A stretch of 15,018 nucleotides of DNA, from contig CANBTO010000057.1 of NCBI GenBank assembly GCA_947372405.1, positions 1 through 15,018 on the forward strand, written 5' to 3'. The position numbers were made by a program, and so were the translations under genes. Position 1 is the first letter of the stretch. Each line of letters begins with the position of its first letter. Positions 10,330 to 15,018 of this stretch are shown one piece after another. The stretch is from Verrucomicrobiaceae bacterium (GTDB lineage: Bacteria > Verrucomicrobiota > Verrucomicrobiae > Verrucomicrobiales > Akkermansiaceae). The notes below the pieces were generated by a model. That model did not search any database. It saw only the letters and a list, made by a program, of their open reading frames with translations, and had not been told where the DNA came from.

Positions 10330-11778
10330 TTAGTGGATGAAGGTGAAATAGAGGCTGTAGAACAACAGCATGAAGAGCGAGAACGGCACCCCGAAAGCCA
10401 GATAGCGTTTGAAGGTGATGGTGTGCTCGTCATCGTTGAAGTGCCTGCTTTCCGCCGCCAGGATGATGCCGGCGGAAGCGGCGGTGACCAGCGAACTGCT
10501 GCCCGCGCAGATGCCGCCGCCGAGCGCCCATGCGGCGGAATGGGAGGGATCCAGACCGTGAATCGGCACCGAAACGGCGGTGGCCCATGAGGCGGCTTCG
10601 GTGAACATGGTGCCGAAATAACCGGTCACCGCGATCACCGCCGGCGCGGCCTTGGCGGCGATGAGTTGATCGAAGAGCGTGCTGCCGATCCATGAGTTGG
10701 AAACGCAACCCGCGAGAATGAAGATGGCGGCGAACGAAAGATACACTTCAAATCCCAGCGAGGTGAGCGTGTGGTAGCGCTCGCTTTTCCGCTCCAGCAG
10801 AACCGCGGCGAAAATCGTGGCGGCACCGATCACGATGGCCAGCGGCGGGAAGACGACGTGCAATACGATGAAGAGCACCAGCAGGGTGAGTCCCACGGAA
10901 AGCAGGCGGACGTCGATAGCGAGGTCGGCCTGGGCACGCTTCCAATCGGCGGCTGTTTGAGCGACCTGGATGGTGTAGAAAGGCACTTGCTGCGAGCCGG
11001 ACTTGCGGGCGCGCGCACCCATGCCGCGCTGTGTTAGAAAAATCGAGACAAGGATGAGCGACGCCATCACGATCAGGTTGGCCGGAAGAACCTCCTTCAT
11101 GAAATCCATGGCGGTCAGTCCCCAGGTTCCGGACTCGATGATGTTTGGTGTATCGCCCCAACGGGTGGAAAAACCTCCGAGGTTGCTGGCCACCAGGGCC
11201 GCGCTGAGGATCCAGCGGGACGGCACGTCATACGATGCGCAGAGCCGGATGATGACGGGCGTCATGATGAGGATGGACGTCACGTTGTGCATCAGTCCGG
11301 CAGTCACATAGGTCGTTAGAAGAATCACTGAGACCATCAGCGGGATGGTCAGGCGCGGATGGCGCAGGCGGATTTTTCCCAACTGGTGCCCCAGCCATGC
11401 GGCGATCCATTTGAAACCCTGCGAGCGCTCGATCATGTGCGCCGGAATCGCCACGGCGGTGAAGAGGATCGTGATGTCCGCATAGTGGCTGAAACCGTTG
11501 CGCAGGATGGCGGGAGCGCCTTCCCATTGCAGGATCAGAAAGGCCATCGCCACCAGGCTCATCGCCAGCGGCAGCGGGACCTCGTATCGTGTCATCGCGA
11601 AGAACGCGGTGAAGAGAATCACCAACATCAGCGCCCCGCCGATCCAGGTCATGTGCAGGCCATGCGTGCTGGGAGCCACGGCGGCCCCGCCGCTCGCCCA
11701 GGCCGAGCCGCTTGTTAGACCGAGCAGAACACATACTGCCAGGAAGAAAACTCCGCGGGCAAAGGGGAAACGGTTCAT
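10330..11778 (-). CDS. ArsB/NhaD/SLC13-type (IT superfamily) ion transporter
   Basis: This is a 482-aa polytopic inner-membrane protein. The start is ATG at 11778, overlapping the upstream gene's TGA as ATGA. A longer in-frame reading to 12147 runs through the upstream gene and is rejected. The N terminus (FFLAVCVLLGLTSGSAWAS, 11-29) looks like a cleavable signal, as in NhaD-type antiporters. About ten further hydrophobic segments follow. The diagnostic region is SNLGGFSTRWGDTPNII (198-214), comparable to the re-entrant substrate-site motif of ArsB/NhaD/CitM proteins (Gly-Asp-x-Pro-Asn). The first-half counterpart is HNVTSILIMTPV (164-175). A second-half repeat includes FTEAASWATAVSVPIHG and GGGICAGSSSLVTAAS. 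The substrate could be Na+/H+, arsenite, a dicarboxylate or sulfate, and the sequence alone does not decide. No arsenic genes are nearby. Translational coupling to the 212-aa protein suggests a functional partner. Confidence 0.88.
   Translation of the reverse strand: MNRFPFARGVFFLAVCVLLGLTSGSAWASGGAAVAPSTHGLHMTWIGGALMLVILFTAFFAMTRYEVPLPLAMSLVAMAFLILQWEGAPAILRNGFSHYADITILFTAVAIPAHMIERSQGFKWIAAWLGHQLGKIRLRHPRLTIPLMVSVILLTTYVTAGLMHNVTSILIMTPVIIRLCASYDVPSRWILSAALVASNLGGFSTRWGDTPNIIESGTWGLTAMDFMKEVLPANLIVMASLILVSIFLTQRGMGARARKSGSQQVPFYTIQVAQTAADWKRAQADLAIDVRLLSVGLTLLVLFIVLHVVFPPLAIVIGAATIFAAVLLERKSERYHTLTSLGFEVYLSFAAIFILAGCVSNSWIGSTLFDQLIAAKAAPAVIAVTGYFGTMFTEAASWATAVSVPIHGLDPSHSAAWALGGGICAGSSSLVTAASAGIILAAESRHFNDDEHTITFKRYLAFGVPFSLFMLLFYSLYFTFIH
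11775..11778 (-). other. ATGA start-stop overlap
   Basis: On the minus strand ATGA contains the ATG of the ion transporter and the TGA of the 212-aa protein. The bases just upstream (GGTCTCCTTTAT) lack a Shine-Dalgarno match, so reinitiation by the terminating ribosome is the likely way the transporter is translated. Confidence 0.8.
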
Positions 11779-12413
11779 ATAAAGGAGACCTCGTCGGTGA
11801 AATGAAACGCCACGTCCCGCGGATTGCGGTGTGGGCGGAGATGGGCGATGAGTTTCACTCCCGCAGGAAGCAGTTTCGGTTCCAGGGCATCCGCAACCGA
11901 GGCATCGACATAGAGGTCGCCCGGATTCGCGCTGTCGCGGAACGCTTCGAAGACGAGGACCTCCATGGCCTGCGCCTTGGTCCGGCAGGCTCTCGCGCCT
12001 TTGACGGCGTGCTCGGTGAACTCGTGAAGTGAGCCATGTGCGGGACCTTCCTCCGGTTGGAGAAACGTGACCTCCGCCACCGGCAGAAACAACTGCGGGA
12101 CATGCGGCGGCACGGGCAGGACCAAGCCCACCTGTTTGCCCTTGCACGCGGCTAACAGGGCACCATTTCGTTTGTGGGCCAGGATGCGGAGATGCACGCT
12201 GATGGCATCGAAGGCCAGCCCGATCGGGATGCCCTCCGCCTCCATCATTCGCAGCCGCTCCTCGGCTTCCGGCGCGCCATACTGGGTGGCGTATTTGAGC
12301 AAATCCGCAGTGGTTTTCGCCTTCTTGGTGTCGATCAGCAAGCGCAGCACATCCAACAGACTGCTTTCGTCCTTGGCTGCGGCGGCACGAAGTTCATTGG
12401 GGGTATCAGCCAT
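11775..12413 (-). CDS. Unrecognised 212-aa soluble protein coupled to the ion transporter
   Basis: I do not recognise this family. The protein begins MADTPNELRAAAAK at ATG 12413 and ends with VSFI, its TGA overlapping the transporter ATG (ATGA at 11775-11778). No signal peptide or membrane segment is visible, so it is probably cytoplasmic. The N-terminal 60 residues are predicted helical and charged (LLDVLRLLIDTKKAKTTADLL; EAEERLRMMEAEGI). The middle (about 90-120) has alternating hydrophobic strands (VGLVLPVPP, LFLPVAEVTFL), followed by a helix (AMEVLVFEAFRDS) and a final strand pair (GVKLIAHLRP, DVAFHFTDEVSF). This suggests an alpha/beta domain. The 4-bp overlap implies a role linked to the transporter, for example a regulatory or accessory subunit; that is inference from position only. 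It lies 52 bp downstream of the kinase gene. No Shine-Dalgarno sequence is evident. Confidence 0.8.
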   Translation of the reverse strand: MADTPNELRAAAAKDESSLLDVLRLLIDTKKAKTTADLLKYATQYGAPEAEERLRMMEAEGIPIGLAFDAISVHLRILAHKRNGALLAACKGKQVGLVLPVPPHVPQLFLPVAEVTFLQPEEGPAHGSLHEFTEHAVKGARACRTKAQAMEVLVFEAFRDSANPGDLYVDASVADALEPKLLPAGVKLIAHLRPHRNPRDVAFHFTDEVSFI

Positions 12414-12465
12414 CGGTTATAGTAGAAGTGCCAACTTTTTCCCCGGGGCGTCAAGCTAAAGGGCC

Positions 12466-15018
12466 TCAGGGCACGGGATCGGCACGCTCTACCAGGAACA
12501 GTCCCAGCGGTCCGGGTTTGAAACCTTCCAGCCGCAGGAGCTCTCCGTGCCTCTTGATTTCAATCCAGCCGCCGGGAAATCCATCGCCGTAGGTCCATTT
12601 GTAAACGCATTCCACCGGGACGCCTTGCAGACTCACCAGTTGATCGTCCTGTTGGAAAGCGAGGCTGCCCTGCTGCGCGTCCGCCATCACCGCCCTCACG
12701 TAAACCCGCACGGCGGGGATCTTCTTCCCGTCGCTCAGGGAGTGGGTGATGCCGGCGAACTTCCCGTTGACGAATTTAGTTTCCCGCTTTGCGAAGCCGC
12801 TGACAGCCGGGTTGAAACCCGATTCCGTCAGGCTCACCAACTTGTCCTGATCGTCATAGACCTCCTCCACCCGCGACGATGTGTCATCAAACGCCGCGAC
12901 GGTTAGAGGCTGGCGTTTCTCATCGCAAATCTCCTTCACCCAGCGGGTCAGTTTGCCCGCCGGGCTCCAATGCGATTCGGTGTGAATCACCGGGCCGCCG
13001 AAGCTGGGGACATCGCAGCCGGTCATCCATCTCACCACGGCATTGCCCGCGGTGTCGAAATCCGTTTCGGTCATGCTGTTCGCACCGGGACCGGTCGAAG
13101 GACGCCCCTTTTCGTCTTCATAAGTGACCACCGTGCGCATCAAGCGTCCCTCATTGTCATATTCGGGTTTGGAGGCATAGCGATAGTAGAAGAAACGTCC
13201 GGGATCATGATCGTAGGTGTCCATTTCGCGGAGCTGGCCTGATAGATCGTAGGTGATGACTTCCTTGTGGTAGCCGCCCTTGCACCATGTCTTCCCGCCT
13301 TTTTCATCGAAGAATCCGTCGATCGATCGCCAGCAGCGCCCGTCCCGGTCCTCCTCGATCGAGTTGCGGCGGATCGCCCAGCCTTCGGCGTTGGCCTGGA
13401 GTTTGCCATTCCCGTCCAGCGATTGTTCCTCGATGACATTTCCGCGATCATCATGGATGAATTTCCGCCTCGTCACCGATGTCCCGGTGAAGGTGACTTC
13501 AGCGGGATAACCATGATCCTCGTAAACGATGGATGTTTTGGTGGCAGGCTGGGGCGTGCCATCCGGAGTCACCTTGTAGAGGCAGATCGCCGAAATCTCG
13601 CCGCGTTCGTTGCGTTGGTTTTCGAGCAGTCCGCACATGCCCGCAGTTCCGTTAGTCGGCTTCCCCTCCTGGTCGAGCCAACGGGTGCGCAGCAGGTTTC
13701 CCTGCGGATCGAAATCGAAGGTCGCCGAGGTCACCCCTTTCCATGGCAAGGCGTTTCCCCTGCCATCCTGATAGACCAGGCGGGTGATCCTTCCCTCGTC
13801 ATTCAGTGTGTAGGCCGCCGCAACGACGTCGTTGAAATTCGGCGCGGGCTGCCCGTCGCGTCCGAGATTGGTCATGGATACCACGCGTTCCCGCGAATCG
13901 CGTTCGAACTTGTAACCATAGACCCCTTCCTTGTTCATCGCCGACACACCCGAGCTTGTTAGAAAATGCACTGCCATGTCCTTGCCCGCTGCGTCGCGCT
14001 CGAATTCGGCATTCGTCGCATAGTGATGGGCGGTTTCTTCGAAACCGTAAGCGTTGACGAAGCGCACCCGCGCCGAGCGGGAATCGGAGTCGTGTTTGCG
14101 CTCCGGGATGACACGCCAGGTCACGTGGCTGTTGCGGTCGAGGCCCACCGCCTCCTGCAGATCGTCGCCGGAAAAGACAAACTCGACCTTCGTCGTTTCC
14201 GGCGGCCATTCGCCCGGTTTTTGCGCGCCGCTGATTCCTTCCAACATGTTCGGCAGAAAGTCGCCGCCCACGATCTTGCGGGCGGTGGCCGGATGACCGC
14301 GCGCGTTCAAGAGCTCGACGGAAGTGATCGGCCCGCGCCGGCCGCGCCGTGTGAGCCGATAGCTGGTCGCCAGGGTTTTCGCCTGCTGTTCCGAGATGGA
14401 AACCCGGGACTCCAGCATCCCGTTCGTGGCGTCCAAGCCCGCCGCCCATGTGACGTGCGGGTGTTCGTAAAACTCCCACTGCCACCAGCGTTGCACGCCT
14501 GCGCCGACCAGCGCGGCTAACAGAAGCATGCCCGTCAACCGCATCGGATGGCGCTTCACCCATTTCACCGTGCGCACGATTTTCGTCGGCGGATGGGCGA
14601 GGATCGGCTCGTCGCCGAGATATCGCCGCAAGTCCTCGGCCATGGCGTCCGCGCTTGAATATCGGTCGGCGGGTTCCTTTTGCAGCGCCTTCAGGCAAAT
14701 CGTTTCCAAATCCCTCGGCACGTCGGGGCGATGCCATGCCGGGGAAACCGGGTCCTCCTGCAAAACGCGCAGCGTCAGGGCGGTGTCGCTCTCCTCCGGC
14801 AGAAACGGCGGCCTGCCTGTCAGCAAATGATAGAACAACGCGCCCAGCGCATAGACGTCCGCCGCCGGGCCGACCTTGCGGCTCTGCCCGCCTGCCTGTT
14901 CCGGAGCCATGTAAACCGGCGTTCCCATCACCGCGCCGGTCAGCGTCACCGAGCCCACGCCATCCATGCGTTTGGCGATGCCGAAGTCCGCGATCTTCAC
15001 CTCGCCCTGCGCGCCTAA
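12466..15018 (-). CDS. Transmembrane Ser/Thr protein kinase with extracytoplasmic YD-like repeats and PDZ-like C terminus, N terminus cut by window edge
   Basis: Of this receptor-type Hanks kinase, 850 residues are visible; the gene enters from the right edge with no start inside the window. Reading from the edge (LGAQGEVKIADFG), the kinase part shows DFG (11-13), the activation segment, MAPEQ (APE 38-40), the subdomain IX block DVYALG, and a helical end (AEDLRRYLGDEP) near residue 137. The catalytic HRD loop and ATP-binding lobe lie outside the window. One transmembrane helix follows at about 160-176 (LTGMLLLAALVGAGV), so the remaining ~670 residues should be extracytoplasmic. They contain many spaced YD/RHS-like strand units, e.g. 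FDFDPQGNLLRTRW, HDDRGNVIEEQS, YDLSGQLREMDTY, YDNEGRLMRTVV and FDTAGNAVVRW. The last ~70 residues resemble a PDZ domain (DDQLVSLQGVPVE, WIEIKRHGELLRL). The likely role is an envelope sensor that phosphorylates cytoplasmic targets; the ligand is unknown. Confidence 0.9.
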   Translation of the reverse strand, partial: LGAQGEVKIADFGIAKRMDGVGSVTLTGAVMGTPVYMAPEQAGGQSRKVGPAADVYALGALFYHLLTGRPPFLPEESDTALTLRVLQEDPVSPAWHRPDVPRDLETICLKALQKEPADRYSSADAMAEDLRRYLGDEPILAHPPTKIVRTVKWVKRHPMRLTGMLLLAALVGAGVQRWWQWEFYEHPHVTWAAGLDATNGMLESRVSISEQQAKTLATSYRLTRRGRRGPITSVELLNARGHPATARKIVGGDFLPNMLEGISGAQKPGEWPPETTKVEFVFSGDDLQEAVGLDRNSHVTWRVIPERKHDSDSRSARVRFVNAYGFEETAHHYATNAEFERDAAGKDMAVHFLTSSGVSAMNKEGVYGYKFERDSRERVVSMTNLGRDGQPAPNFNDVVAAAYTLNDEGRITRLVYQDGRGNALPWKGVTSATFDFDPQGNLLRTRWLDQEGKPTNGTAGMCGLLENQRNERGEISAICLYKVTPDGTPQPATKTSIVYEDHGYPAEVTFTGTSVTRRKFIHDDRGNVIEEQSLDGNGKLQANAEGWAIRRNSIEEDRDGRCWRSIDGFFDEKGGKTWCKGGYHKEVITYDLSGQLREMDTYDHDPGRFFYYRYASKPEYDNEGRLMRTVVTYEDEKGRPSTGPGANSMTETDFDTAGNAVVRWMTGCDVPSFGGPVIHTESHWSPAGKLTRWVKEICDEKRQPLTVAAFDDTSSRVEEVYDDQDKLVSLTESGFNPAVSGFAKRETKFVNGKFAGITHSLSDGKKIPAVRVYVRAVMADAQQGSLAFQQDDQLVSLQGVPVECVYKWTYGDGFPGGWIEIKRHGELLRLEGFKPGPLGLFLVERADPVP

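Noticed and set aside
11779..12147. N-terminal extension of the ion transporter reading frame
   Set aside because: It overlaps the 212-aa gene throughout. It reads as Arg/Gly/Pro-rich text, while the ATG at 11778 gives a clean signal-like N terminus and an ATGA overlap.
12424..12436. Sigma-54-like TGGCAC upstream of the 212-aa gene
   Set aside because: The required GC element about 10 bp downstream is absent and the match is to half the consensus only.
14998..15000. GTG at 15000 as the kinase start
   Set aside because: The frame stays open to the window edge (LGAQGE before VKIADFG), and a start just before DFG would remove the catalytic core. It is a truncation by the window, not a start.

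Overview
The window is a high-G+C chromosomal fragment, mostly about 60% G+C or more by eye. It most likely comes from a Verrucomicrobiota or related PVC-group bacterium. The main reason is an adjacent pair of PVC-typical genes: a DUF1549/DUF1553 lipoprotein with planctomycete-type CxxCH cytochrome motifs, followed 3 bp later by a DUF1501 Tat-exported protein. A Hanks-type kinase fused to a large extracytoplasmic repeat region and a Tat-exported aldo/keto reductase fit the same lifestyle. The genus cannot be told from the sequence. I see no tRNA, rRNA, IS element, prophage or CRISPR array.

Layout. At the left edge, 1-564 (-) is the 5' part of an unrecognised gene whose product has features of a kinase-like N-lobe. 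It diverges from the two-gene DUF1549/DUF1553-DUF1501 operon (704-5329, +) across a 139 bp spacer that holds an inverted repeat. A short convergent junction (5330-5353) follows. Everything to the right edge is on the minus strand. Read in the direction of transcription, from right to left, it contains: a Ser/Thr kinase receptor lacking its N terminus; an unrecognised 212-aa protein; an ArsB/NhaD/SLC13-type ion transporter coupled to it by an ATGA overlap; a half-size ABC exporter 5 bp further on; a calcineurin-like phosphoesterase behind a heptamer tandem repeat; a Tat-exported aldo/keto reductase; and an AT-richer secreted protein of unknown function.

How the genes may work together. The DUF1549/DUF1553 and DUF1501 proteins are almost certainly co-made and both act outside the cytoplasm. 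The 212-aa protein, the ion transporter and the ABC exporter are spaced like one operon and may be a membrane transport unit. The kinase upstream of them could be an envelope sensor in the same transcript (gap 52 bp), but nothing proves that link. The last three minus-strand genes have larger gaps (61, 111 and 137 bp) and are probably expressed separately.

The most unusual signal is not a gene. The pentamer CTAAC/GTTAG accounts for 24 of the 27 complete CTAA/TTAG tetramers in the window. It also accounts for 19 of the 23 rare Leu codons (CTA, TTA) that I could find inside genes. It occurs on both strands, in several reading frames and across two stop codons, so it looks like a DNA-level word preference rather than ordinary codon usage.
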